In this document: in pieces, positions 49,279 to 58,006 of the stretch
Layout: each line of letters opens with the position of its first letter
Position numbering within the stretch: position 1 is the first letter of the stretch
Source: Pseudomonas triticicola
GTDB taxonomy: Bacteria; Pseudomonadota; Gammaproteobacteria; Pseudomonadales; Pseudomonadaceae
NCBI RefSeq assembly: GCF_019145375.1
Contig: NZ_JAHSTX010000001.1
Coordinates: forward strand, 4,489,501-4,553,500
Length of the DNA: 64,000 bases
Reading direction: 5' to 3'
Notes under the pieces: generated by a model
Told to the model about the DNA's origin: nothing
What the model saw: the letters and a program-made list of their open reading frames with translations, nothing else
The model's database searches: none
Translations under genes and position numbers: made by a program

Positions 49279-49890
49279 ATGAACAAATTGATCGTGAGTC
49301 TGCTGTTGACCGTGGGAATTTCAGGTGTCGCCCATGCTGCCGGCGATGCCGCAGCAGGCCAGGCCAAAGCTGCCGTGTGCGGAGCCTGTCACGGCCCGGA
49401 CGGCAACAGCATGGCGCCAAACTTTCCGAAACTGGCAGGTCAAGGTGAACGCTACCTCGACAAGCAATTGCACGACATCAAGTCGGGCAAGCGCGTGGTG
49501 CTGGAAATGACCGGGCTGCTGACCAACCTGAACGATCAGGATCTGGCCGACATCGCTGCGTACTTCGCCAGCCAGAAAGGCAGCGTCGGCGCCGCCGATC
49601 CGAAGATCGTCGCTCGCGGTGAAGCGCTGTTCCGTGGCGGCAACCTGGAAAAAGGTCTGCCAGCCTGCACCGGCTGCCATTCGCCGAACGGCGCCGGCAA
49701 TGCCGCCGCAGGCTTCCCGCACCTGGGTGGCCAGCACGCTCAATACATTGCCAAGCAGCTGACCGATTTCCGCAAGGAAGCCGACGGTCGCGCCAACGAC
49801 GGCGACGCAATGACCATGCGCACCATCGCACGCAAGCTGAGCGACGAAGACATCGCTGCGGTTTCCAGCTACATACAAGGCCTGCACTGA
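49279..49890 (+). CDS. Dihaem cytochrome c4
   Basis: The 203-residue protein has a signal (cut at AHA|AGDA) and two homologous haem domains. Domain 1 has CGACHGPDGNSMAPNFPKLAGQ and domain 2 CTGCHSPNGAGNA with FPHLGGQHAQYIAKQL. Cytochrome c4 donates electrons to terminal oxidases such as the aa3 and cbb3 types. It is likely co-transcribed with the c5 gene. Confidence 0.94.
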   Translation: MNKLIVSLLLTVGISGVAHAAGDAAAGQAKAAVCGACHGPDGNSMAPNFPKLAGQGERYLDKQLHDIKSGKRVVLEMTGLLTNLNDQDLADIAAYFASQKGSVGAADPKIVARGEALFRGGNLEKGLPACTGCHSPNGAGNAAAGFPHLGGQHAQYIAKQLTDFRKEADGRANDGDAMTMRTIARKLSDEDIAAVSSYIQGLH

Positions 49891-49966
49891 GGCCCTGATT
49901 CGAGTGTTGCATGAGGCGCGTAACGCCGGCCACGTTAACGCTCGATTAATCCTTCGCAGCAAGTAT

Positions 49967-49995
49967 AAAAAGGGTGGCTTTGGCCGCCCTTTTTT
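49967..49995 (+). terminator. Rho-independent terminator after cytochrome c4
   Basis: AAAAAGGGTGGC-TTTG-GCCGCCC followed by six T. Confidence 0.88.
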
Positions 49996-50089
49996 GTGGC
50001 CGCTGCCGTTACACTACAGCACTCATGCCCGCCAGGATCTGTGTCGCAACAGGTCGAGCGAGGCGACCCAAATTGTTCAGGAGTAAAGC

Positions 50090-50731
50090 ATGCGTAATCT
50101 GATCATCAGCGCCGCCCTCGTCGCTGCCAGCCTGTTCGGCGTCACCGCCCAGGCCGCTGAAGCCCCTGCCGCCCCTTACGTCGAACTGGCCAATCCGGTG
50201 CCGGTGGCAAAGCCTGGCAAGATCGAAGTGGTCGAGCTGTTCTGGTACGGCTGCCCGCATTGCTACGCTTTTGAGCCAGTGATCAATCCATGGGTTGAAA
50301 AACTGCCGTCCGACGTCAACTTCGTGCGCATTCCCGCCATGTTCGGCGGCCCATGGGACGCTCACGGCCAGATGTTCCTGACTCTGGAAGCCATGGGTGT
50401 CGAGCACCAGGTGCACAACGCCGTGTTCAACGCGATCCAGAAAGAACACAAGAAGCTCACCGACAAGAACGACATGGCTGACTTCCTCGCCACTCAAGGC
50501 GTGGACAAGGACAAGTTCCTCGCCACCTTCGACTCGTTCGCTATCAAAGGCCAGATCGTCAAGGCCCGTGAGCTGGCGAAGAAGTACGAAATCACTGGCG
50601 TGCCAACCATGATCGTCAACGGTAAATACCGCTTCGACATCGGCTCTGCCGGTGGTGCCGAGCAAGCATTGAAGCTGGCTGACGATCTGGTCGCCAAAGA
50701 GCGAGCGGCTAATAAGGCTGCTGCCAACTAA
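50090..50731 (+). CDS. dsbA: Thiol:disulfide interchange protein DsbA
   Basis: The 213-residue periplasmic oxidase has a signal (cut at AQA|AEAP), the active site YGCPHCY and the cis-Pro loop GVPTMIVNGKYRFD. It forms disulphides in exported proteins. It follows GGAG and lies 14 bp before the EEP gene. Confidence 0.95.
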   Translation: MRNLIISAALVAASLFGVTAQAAEAPAAPYVELANPVPVAKPGKIEVVELFWYGCPHCYAFEPVINPWVEKLPSDVNFVRIPAMFGGPWDAHGQMFLTLEAMGVEHQVHNAVFNAIQKEHKKLTDKNDMADFLATQGVDKDKFLATFDSFAIKGQIVKARELAKKYEITGVPTMIVNGKYRFDIGSAGGAEQALKLADDLVAKERAANKAAAN

Positions 50732-50745
50732 GCGCGGCATTCGCC

Positions 50746-51624
50746 ATGCGCCGCTGGAAGTCCGAACGCATCGTTGGCCTGCATGATCCGCGGGTCAACG
50801 AGCATCATCTGGCGTCTACGGGCCTGCCCGCAGACCAGCGTCTGCGCTTGCTCAGCTTCAATATTCAGGTCGGCATCAGCACTGAGCGCTATCGGCATTA
50901 CCTGACCCGCAGCTGGCAGCATCTGCTGCCGCACACCGGGCGTTCCGGCAATCTGCAAAAGATCGGTGACCTGCTCGGCGACTTCGATCTGGTCGCGCTG
51001 CAGGAAGCCGATGGCGGCAGCCTGCGCTCGGGCTACGTCAATCAGGTCGAACATCTGGCCCACCTCGGCGCCTTTCCCTACTGGTATCAACAACTCAATC
51101 GCAACCTCGGTCGACTGGCCCAGCACAGCAATGGCGTGCTCAGTCGCCTGAAGCCGTGGGCGATCGAGGATCACCCGCTGCCCGGCCCGAAAGGTCGCGG
51201 CGCGATCCTGCTGCGTTTCGGCGAAGGTCCGGAGGCACTGGTGGTGGTGATGATGCACCTAGCCCTCGGCGCGCGGACGCGCAGCCTGCAACTGGCCTAC
51301 ATTCGTGATTTGATCAGCGGTTACAAGCATCAGGTGCTGATGGGCGACATGAATACCCATGCCAGCGACCTGCTCGAACACTCGCCGTTACGCGATCTCG
51401 GCCTGCTGGCCCCGCAGGTGGAAGCGACCTTCCCCAGCTGGCGCCCACAGCGTTGCCTTGATCATATTCTGCTCAGCCCGACCCTGACCCTGGAAAAGGT
51501 CGAGGTGCTGGCCCAGCCCATTTCCGATCACCTGCCGGTCGCGGTGGAAATTCGTCTGCCGGGTTCGCTCACGGCCGACGCATTGCCCGCGTTGAGCCCT
51601 GCCCCTCGCGGAACCTGTGAATGA
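50746..51624 (+). CDS. Endonuclease/exonuclease/phosphatase family protein
   Basis: The 292-residue EEP-fold hydrolase has metal and catalytic motifs RLLSFNIQVG, LVALQEADGGS, VLMGDMNTHASDLL, CLDHILLSP and ISDHLPVAVEI. No signal peptide is seen. The substrate (nucleic acid, phospholipid or inositol phosphate) is not decidable. Its stop overlaps dgcH (ATGA), so the two are translationally coupled. Confidence 0.88.
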   Translation: MRRWKSERIVGLHDPRVNEHHLASTGLPADQRLRLLSFNIQVGISTERYRHYLTRSWQHLLPHTGRSGNLQKIGDLLGDFDLVALQEADGGSLRSGYVNQVEHLAHLGAFPYWYQQLNRNLGRLAQHSNGVLSRLKPWAIEDHPLPGPKGRGAILLRFGEGPEALVVVMMHLALGARTRSLQLAYIRDLISGYKHQVLMGDMNTHASDLLEHSPLRDLGLLAPQVEATFPSWRPQRCLDHILLSPTLTLEKVEVLAQPISDHLPVAVEIRLPGSLTADALPALSPAPRGTCE

Positions 51625-53636
51625 GCGACGACGCCCAGCGCTGGAAAGAGAAGTACCTCAAGAGCATCGAACAGCAGGACAAGCTCGAACGCCGCTGGGC
51701 CGCGCGACTCGACCTGCTGCGACGCGGTCTGGTGCGCAGCACGCTGGCGGCCGAAGGCACCGACAAGGCTGTCGATCAGTGCATGAAAGAAATGCGCGAA
51801 GTCGTGCGTACCGATGACATGGACGCCGGCCTCGCCGCCCTGCTGCCGCGTCTGGAAAAAGCCGTGCTCGACTCCGAGCAGCGCCGTGAAACGCGCATCG
51901 ATCAGGTCAGCACCGCGCTCACCGCGCTGGTCACCCAGTTGCAGGCTTTGCCATTGCCGCGCGAAGTCGCGCAACCGCTGAAGAAATTCGCCAAGCAACT
52001 GGACAGCCGCGTCGGTCAGGCACGGGAAATGCCGCTGCTGTTGAGCGAACTCAGTGGCTTGCAGGGCAAGGCCTTGAGTCAGTTGGAAACGCCAGCCGAG
52101 CCTGGCCGGCCGGGGCTGTTGCAGCGTTTGTTTGGCAGCCGTGACGGTGAGGAAGCCGCTGCACCGGCGGCCGACATACCTGCGACACCAGTGCCGCAGC
52201 CGGTCGAAGCCCGACAATCTGAACCGGAGCCTGCGCAATCGGCACCGGCGGCCCACGCTGAGCCAGCGATCGCAGCGCCCGAGACCGTCATCGAGGCGCC
52301 TGTCCAGACGCCGCCTGATGAGCCGCAAGTCGTTGCGTTCGCTGCGCCTGTGGTCGCCGTTGAAGCCGAGCCAACGCAGGTTGAGCCAGCCGCTGACACC
52401 GAGATAACCGTCGCTGCGCAAGCAACCGAAGCACTCAACCCCGACGAACTGATCCACCCCGGCGATCCGTCGCCGCTGCTCCTCGACAGCCTGCCCTTGC
52501 CCGAGCCGATCGCTCAGGCCTTGGCCGCCATCGACCCGGAGCAGTCGGAGCACGACATCCTCTTCGCCCTGCCGGATTCTCCAGAGCCGTCCTACAGCTC
52601 CGTGGCCCGACATATCGAAGACACGCTGATCGGCCTGCTCGACGACCTGACCTTGCCCGAGCGCCACCGGCCGCAAGCCGAGGCAATGCGCGAACGGCTC
52701 AAACACGGGCTCAACTGGTACGAACTACTACCGATCCTCGACGATCTCGCAACCTTGATGCTGGCGATTACCGATAGCGGTCAGCACGAATTCGAAGCCT
52801 ATCTGCAGCAACTCAACGAACGTCTCGAAGCGTTCCAGAGCAACCTGCAAGCGGCCAGCGAAGGGCATGCCGACAACAGCTCGGCGGCGCGGGCCATGGA
52901 CACGCAGATTCGCGAGCAGGTCGACGGCTTGCAGAGCAGCGTCCAGCAAGCAGCCGACCTCGATGACCTCAAGCATGTGCTGGAGAATCACCTGGAAGGC
53001 CTGCTGGGAACGATGGACCAGCACCAGAAGCAGCGCGACGCCCGCGAGCAGGAAGTCGCCGCCAGGTTGAAGAGCCTGTCGGAGCGGGTCGCGCATATGG
53101 AGCAGGAAGCCTTGGGTTTCCGCGAACACCTTGAGGAACAGCGGCAGAAAGCCCTGATCGATCCGTTGACCGGCCTGCCTAACCGCGCGGCGTGGAGTGA
53201 ACGCCTCGAGCATGAAATCCAGCAATGGCAGCAGCACGGCAACACCCTCAGCCTGGCCATGCTCGACCTCGATCACTTCAAGCGGATCAACGACAGCTAT
53301 GGCCATCTGGCCGGCGACAAAGTGCTGAAGATCATCGCCACGGTATTGCGCAAACGCCTGCGCGGCTCGGATTTCATCGCCCGTTTCGGCGGTGAAGAGT
53401 TCGTGCTGTTGCTGCCCGCGACGCCACCAGCGGTGGGCGCGAAACTGCTGGAAACCCTGCGCGCGGCGATCGAAGCCTGCCCGTTTCACTTCAAGGGCGA
53501 GCGAGTGACCATCACCATTTCCATGGGGCTGGCCGCGTTCCGGGTGGGAGAACACAGCGATCTGGTGCTGAAAAGAGCCGATCAGGCGCTGTACCGAGCA
53601 AAAAACGCCGGGCGCAACCGAGTCGAGCTAGGTTAA
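51621..53636 (+). CDS. dgcH: Diguanylate cyclase, DgcH-type
   Basis: The 671-residue cytoplasmic protein has an N-terminal helical region (1-170) and a low-complexity Pro/Ala/Glu linker (about 175-290). A second helical/coiled-coil region (about 310-500) follows. The C-terminal GGDEF domain begins at DPLTGLPNRAAW. The active site is GGEEF (590-594) with an intact inhibitory RxxD (RGSD) five residues before it, so it should make c-di-GMP and be product-inhibited. Length and layout match P. aeruginosa DgcH (PA5487). Confidence 0.92.
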   Translation: MSDDAQRWKEKYLKSIEQQDKLERRWAARLDLLRRGLVRSTLAAEGTDKAVDQCMKEMREVVRTDDMDAGLAALLPRLEKAVLDSEQRRETRIDQVSTALTALVTQLQALPLPREVAQPLKKFAKQLDSRVGQAREMPLLLSELSGLQGKALSQLETPAEPGRPGLLQRLFGSRDGEEAAAPAADIPATPVPQPVEARQSEPEPAQSAPAAHAEPAIAAPETVIEAPVQTPPDEPQVVAFAAPVVAVEAEPTQVEPAADTEITVAAQATEALNPDELIHPGDPSPLLLDSLPLPEPIAQALAAIDPEQSEHDILFALPDSPEPSYSSVARHIEDTLIGLLDDLTLPERHRPQAEAMRERLKHGLNWYELLPILDDLATLMLAITDSGQHEFEAYLQQLNERLEAFQSNLQAASEGHADNSSAARAMDTQIREQVDGLQSSVQQAADLDDLKHVLENHLEGLLGTMDQHQKQRDAREQEVAARLKSLSERVAHMEQEALGFREHLEEQRQKALIDPLTGLPNRAAWSERLEHEIQQWQQHGNTLSLAMLDLDHFKRINDSYGHLAGDKVLKIIATVLRKRLRGSDFIARFGGEEFVLLLPATPPAVGAKLLETLRAAIEACPFHFKGERVTITISMGLAAFRVGEHSDLVLKRADQALYRAKNAGRNRVELG

Positions 53637-53737
53637 GGCAATTGTTCCATTTTGTTTAAATCCGCCCGCTGGCGGACTCTGAGCAAATCCGTACGTTACA
53701 CTGTTGCATTATCGTTTTCAGCGTATCGTCCTCTGCC

Positions 53738-54520
53738 ATGAAATTCCTTGCCCTTGTTGCCTCGCTGCTCGTCCTCGCTGGTTGCGCCAGCGGCCCGCGC
53801 TATGACACCAGCCATCCTTCGGCCAATTACGACAGCCGCATCCAGTTCGTTGTGGTGCATTACACCTCGGCGTCGCTGGAGCGTTCGCTGCAATTGCTGA
53901 CCCATGGCGACGTCAGTAGCCATTACCTGATCGGCGATGACAAGAGCGCCACCGTGTACAAGCTGATGGACGAAAACCAGCGCGCCTGGCACGCCGGCGA
54001 AAGTCAGTGGCAGGGCCGCACCTGGCTCAACTCCAGTTCCATCGGCATCGAAATCGTCAATCCCGGCTACAAGGACACCCCGACGGGGCGCCTGTGGTAT
54101 CCGTACAGCGAAGCGCAGATCGAATCGTTGATCACCCTGCTCAAGGACATTAGCAAACGCAACGGCATCAGCCCGCGGCACATCATCGGTCACAGCGACA
54201 TCGCGCCGTTGCGCAAGCTTGATCCGGGGCCACTGTTCCCGTGGAAACGTCTCGCCGCCGAAGGCCTTGGCCTATGGCCGAACGAGCAAGCGGTGGCGCG
54301 GCAGCAGGCTGTATTCGATACCAGCCCATTGCCGGAAATCGGCTGGTTCCAGGCGCAACTCGCGCGCCTGGGTTACGACACGCCGCAGACCGGCGAGCTG
54401 GACGTCGCCACGCGCCACGTCCTCGCCGCGTTCCAGATGCATTACCGCCCTGCCCGCTTCGACGGCACACCGGATGCACAAACTGCGGCACTTCTTTTGG
54501 TCCTCAATCAGACAAAATAA
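53738..54520 (+). CDS. ampDh2: N-acetylmuramoyl-L-alanine amidase, AmpDh2-type lipoprotein
   Basis: The 260-residue protein has lipobox VLAGCASG and an Amidase_2 domain with zinc ligands in VVVHYTSAS and HSDIAPLRKLDPG. The substrate-side region is SIGIEIVNPG. A C-terminal peptidoglycan-binding domain (about 195-258) follows. It is likely anchored to the outer membrane and cleaves amide bonds in murein or anhydro-muropeptides. It follows dgcH by 101 bp, with a small GC hairpin in between. Confidence 0.92.
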   Translation: MKFLALVASLLVLAGCASGPRYDTSHPSANYDSRIQFVVVHYTSASLERSLQLLTHGDVSSHYLIGDDKSATVYKLMDENQRAWHAGESQWQGRTWLNSSSIGIEIVNPGYKDTPTGRLWYPYSEAQIESLITLLKDISKRNGISPRHIIGHSDIAPLRKLDPGPLFPWKRLAAEGLGLWPNEQAVARQQAVFDTSPLPEIGWFQAQLARLGYDTPQTGELDVATRHVLAAFQMHYRPARFDGTPDAQTAALLLVLNQTK

Positions 54521-54595
54521 TGACGCCCGCCCGACGGTCAGGGCGAAATCGCAATCAGCAGCTATAACTCATGGTAATTCTTCGGAAAATCCCTG

Positions 54596-56209
54596 ATGGC
54601 TGCGACCCGAGAGACGCTGCGTAGCTGGTTTTATCGCCCTGTTTTTTTGGCGATGATCGCGGCTGTCCTCAGCGCCAGCCTGTTGATCGCCGGCGGTATG
54701 TTCGTGGCGATGCGCCAGATGGAAATGCGCGAGAGCCAGGAAATGAACGCCCAGGGCGAGCGTTTCCTCGCGCGCCTCGAACAATTGTTCGGCCAGTTGC
54801 GCGAAAGTCTCGACGACCTTGAAGCCCAGCCCTTGCGCGGCTGCGACGAAGAAATGATCGCGACCCTGCAGCAAGTCACCTTCAACTACCGCTTCGTCTA
54901 TGAAGCCGCGTACATGGACGCCTCGCGGTTCTGCTCCAACCGTCCGCGCCAGGAAGGTCTGTCGTTGGTGCGGGCGCCGGACATTCAGGGCCCGACCTAC
55001 AGCTATTGGCTGAACACCACCACCGAACCCGATGAAAACCGCGCGGCACTGATGCTCGGGCGCGGCAATTTTCGGGTCGCCACCTCTCGCGGACATTTGA
55101 CCGACATGGTCGACCTGTCGCCCGGCAGCAGCCTGTTGGTGGTGCTCGATCACGGTACTCGCGCGATCCCGGTACTCGGTACGGCGCAAGTCTGGCCGCC
55201 GACCGAACCCTGGCCCCCCAAGAGTAGCGATGCACTGCAAGTCACACATACGCGGCTGATCTACCGCATGCCCACCAACAACCCGGAATATCAGCTGGTA
55301 CTGATTACACCGCGCACCGGCATGCACGTCCCGGCTGTGTGGTGGTGGCTGTTGCCGGTGTGCCTGATCGCCGGGGCCGTTGTCGGCTTTCTGACCTTGC
55401 TACTGGTGCGTCAGCGCCAGTCGCTGGATGCCGAGCTGCACGGGGCGATCCGCCGGGGCGAGTTGCAGGTGCTGTATCAGCCGATCTTCGATCTCGACAG
55501 CCGCAACTGCGTCGGCGCCGAAGCGCTGCTGCGCTGGCGGCGCCCGGACGGCACGCTGACAAGCCCCGACCTGTTCATTCCCATGGCGGAGAACACCGGG
55601 CAGATCCGGCAGATGACCGACTTCGTCTTGCAGCGTCTGCTCGAACAGCTGGGTCAGTTACTGCGCGCCAATCCGCAGCTGTATATCTCGGTGAACCTCG
55701 CGGCCTGCGATGTCATGGTGCCGCGCATCGGCCAGGTCATGGCGCGGCTGCTCGCGTTGCACCGCGTCGCCGCGCGGCAGATAGCCTTCGAAGTCACCGA
55801 GCGCGGCCTGATTGATGTGGTGGTGGCGCGGGAAAACCTGCAAGCCTTGCGCGACGTCGGCCATCAGGTGCTGATCGATGATTTCGGCACCGGCTATTGC
55901 AGCCTCGCCTATCTGCAGACCTTGCCGGTGGACTGTTTGAAAATCGACAAGGCGTTCATCGATGCGCTGGGCCATGACGCGGCGAGCAGCGGCGTCGCTC
56001 CGCACATCATTCACATGGCGCAGGCGCTGGATCTGAAAGTGATTGCCGAAGGCATTGAGCTGGAATCCCAAGCCGCACTGCTCAGCAGTGAGGGAGTCAA
56101 GTTCGGTCAGGGCTGGCTGTTCGCCCACGCACTGAGCGCTGTGCAATTCATCGAACTGATCACCCGCGGCAGGCGCCTTGCCGCGCGGCGTATGGACGAC
56201 GAAGCCTAG
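54596..56209 (+). CDS. CSS-motif-like EAL c-di-GMP phosphodiesterase
   Basis: The 537-residue protein has two membrane helices (about 18-38 and 242-265) around a periplasmic domain with Cys83 and Cys113. A cytoplasmic EAL domain has EAL (309-311), SVNLA, FEVTERG, IDDFGTGYCSL, LKIDKAF and IAEGIE, which look catalytically complete. The arrangement is that of CSS-motif phosphodiesterases, which respond to periplasmic redox or DSB proteins, but the motif here reads CSN. The 3' end overlaps convergent kinB by 4 bp. Confidence 0.88.
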   Translation: MAATRETLRSWFYRPVFLAMIAAVLSASLLIAGGMFVAMRQMEMRESQEMNAQGERFLARLEQLFGQLRESLDDLEAQPLRGCDEEMIATLQQVTFNYRFVYEAAYMDASRFCSNRPRQEGLSLVRAPDIQGPTYSYWLNTTTEPDENRAALMLGRGNFRVATSRGHLTDMVDLSPGSSLLVVLDHGTRAIPVLGTAQVWPPTEPWPPKSSDALQVTHTRLIYRMPTNNPEYQLVLITPRTGMHVPAVWWWLLPVCLIAGAVVGFLTLLLVRQRQSLDAELHGAIRRGELQVLYQPIFDLDSRNCVGAEALLRWRRPDGTLTSPDLFIPMAENTGQIRQMTDFVLQRLLEQLGQLLRANPQLYISVNLAACDVMVPRIGQVMARLLALHRVAARQIAFEVTERGLIDVVVARENLQALRDVGHQVLIDDFGTGYCSLAYLQTLPVDCLKIDKAFIDALGHDAASSGVAPHIIHMAQALDLKVIAEGIELESQAALLSSEGVKFGQGWLFAHALSAVQFIELITRGRRLAARRMDDEA

Positions 56210-57996
56210 ACGGCCAGCGCCATGTAGAACTGGGTGCCCTGCCCCGGCCGCGAATAAACGCCCATGCGTCCGCCGTGCAACTGGACGATTTCCTTGCACA
56301 GTGCCAGGCCGAGCCCGGCGCCACCCTTCTTGCGCCCGACCTGCACGAACGGCTCGAAAATCCGCCCCTGCTGGCCGTAGGCAATGCCTTCGCCGTTGTC
56401 TTCGACGCTGATGATCACCCGCTCGCCATGGCGGCGCGCCTGCAGACGGATCTGCCCGTCGCGGGCGGTGTGCCGCAGGGCGTTGTCGATCAGGTTGTCG
56501 AGGACGCGATCAAGTTGCGCCTGGTCAGCCTGCAGCCTCGGCAGCGGGCCTTGAATCTCGACGTTCAGCGCAACACCTTTGGCCGCAGCCACGTCGGCAA
56601 AGCGCAGTTGCGCCTGCTCCAGCAAGTCTTCAATGGAACATGGCGCCAGAGTGAGTTTCTGTAGGCCGTTCTGGTAGCGCGAGAAGTTGAGCAAGTCGTT
56701 GATCAACTGCATCAGGCGCTGCATTTCTTCGTTGACCGTATCCAGCAGGTCAGCTTCGCGCGATTCCGCCGGGAACTTGGCCCGCTCGCGAAACAGCCCG
56801 AAGGCCATGTGCATGCCCGTCACCGGCGTGCGCAGCTCGTGGGAAGCGCGCAAGACAAACTCACTGCGCACGCGCTCGAACGCGCGTTGCTCGGTGACAT
56901 CGTGCAGCACCATCACCGCGCCGAGAATATGCCCCTGGGTATGACTGACCGGCGTCAGGCTATAAGTCAGAAGGCGCGATTCACCATCGACTTCGATACT
57001 CAGATCTTCCGGCGCGCGCTCCAGCGTGCCGCCGCGCAGGACCAATTGCAGTTGCGCATCCAGCTCCGGGCGCCCGAGTGCGGTGCCCAAGCCTTGGCCG
57101 AGCCGGTCGTCTTCCCAGCCCAACTGGCGCTGAGCCACCGGGTTGAGGTGTTCGAGCTGGCCTTGGCGGTCGATCATCAGCAAGCCGTCGTCGATGCTGT
57201 CGAGCACCGCTTGCAAGCGCTGCTGACCGGCCAACAGTTCGTCGACATTCATCGCCTGGTGTTCGCGCAGCGCCTCGGCCATCAGGCCGAAGCGCCGTGA
57301 CAGCAGATTGACTTCCATGGCCGTGGAAATCGGCAGGGTCACGTCATAGTTGCCCTGCCCGATGTTGTCGGCAGCCTTGGCCAGCGCTTCGATCGGTGCG
57401 CCGAAACGTCGGGCGATGCCTTGGGCGGTGACGAAACCGATGATCAGCACCGCCAGCCCGACCAGGCCAAGCAGCCCGGCAATCAGCAACGCGCGTTCGC
57501 GGGCAGCGTGCTGGACGGCATTGATGGTTTCCAGTGCGTGTTTGTGCTCAGCGATCAAACCGTTACGGAGGATATTGAAGCGCTCGCGGAAATCCGCGCT
57601 GGTGCTGGCGTTCTTCGCCGCTTCGGCAGTCACGTCGAATGAGGCGAGGAAGTTCAGGTAGTCGGCCTTGGCCTGGCGGAAACCGTAAGGCTGGTCATCG
57701 CCCTCCGGCTGCTGGGCGATGCCTTGGTCGAGCAACTCGAAGTAGTGCTGTTTGGACGCTTCGAACGCAACGGGATCCGGTTTTTCGGCGAGCATGATGA
57801 TCAATTGATCACCGAGGGTCTGGCGCAGCTTGAGGCCCAGATCCAGGGTGACAAAATTGCTGCGCACCAGCGCTTCCTGCGACCCGGCCATCTGCATCAC
57901 GCTGACCAGCCCGAGCAAGAGCCCGAGCAAGGCCACGGTGATCAACGCAGAAATGCTCAGGAACAGGCGCGTGCGCAGCTTGATCGCCAGTTTCAT
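56206..57996 (-). CDS. kinB: Sensor histidine kinase KinB
   Basis: The 596-residue kinase has two membrane helices flanking a periplasmic sensor (about 35-165). A HAMP region, a PAS domain (about 255-360) and the H-box LRASHELRTPVTG follow, then the N-box DNLIDNALRHT and G-boxes VEDNGEGI and GGAGLGLALCKEIV. It pairs with AlgB, encoded 10 bp upstream. In P. aeruginosa this pair controls alginate, virulence and AlgU activity. Length agrees with KinB. Confidence 0.94.
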   Translation of the reverse strand: MKLAIKLRTRLFLSISALITVALLGLLLGLVSVMQMAGSQEALVRSNFVTLDLGLKLRQTLGDQLIIMLAEKPDPVAFEASKQHYFELLDQGIAQQPEGDDQPYGFRQAKADYLNFLASFDVTAEAAKNASTSADFRERFNILRNGLIAEHKHALETINAVQHAARERALLIAGLLGLVGLAVLIIGFVTAQGIARRFGAPIEALAKAADNIGQGNYDVTLPISTAMEVNLLSRRFGLMAEALREHQAMNVDELLAGQQRLQAVLDSIDDGLLMIDRQGQLEHLNPVAQRQLGWEDDRLGQGLGTALGRPELDAQLQLVLRGGTLERAPEDLSIEVDGESRLLTYSLTPVSHTQGHILGAVMVLHDVTEQRAFERVRSEFVLRASHELRTPVTGMHMAFGLFRERAKFPAESREADLLDTVNEEMQRLMQLINDLLNFSRYQNGLQKLTLAPCSIEDLLEQAQLRFADVAAAKGVALNVEIQGPLPRLQADQAQLDRVLDNLIDNALRHTARDGQIRLQARRHGERVIISVEDNGEGIAYGQQGRIFEPFVQVGRKKGGAGLGLALCKEIVQLHGGRMGVYSRPGQGTQFYMALAV

Positions 57997-58006
57997 CGCG
58001 CAGTGC

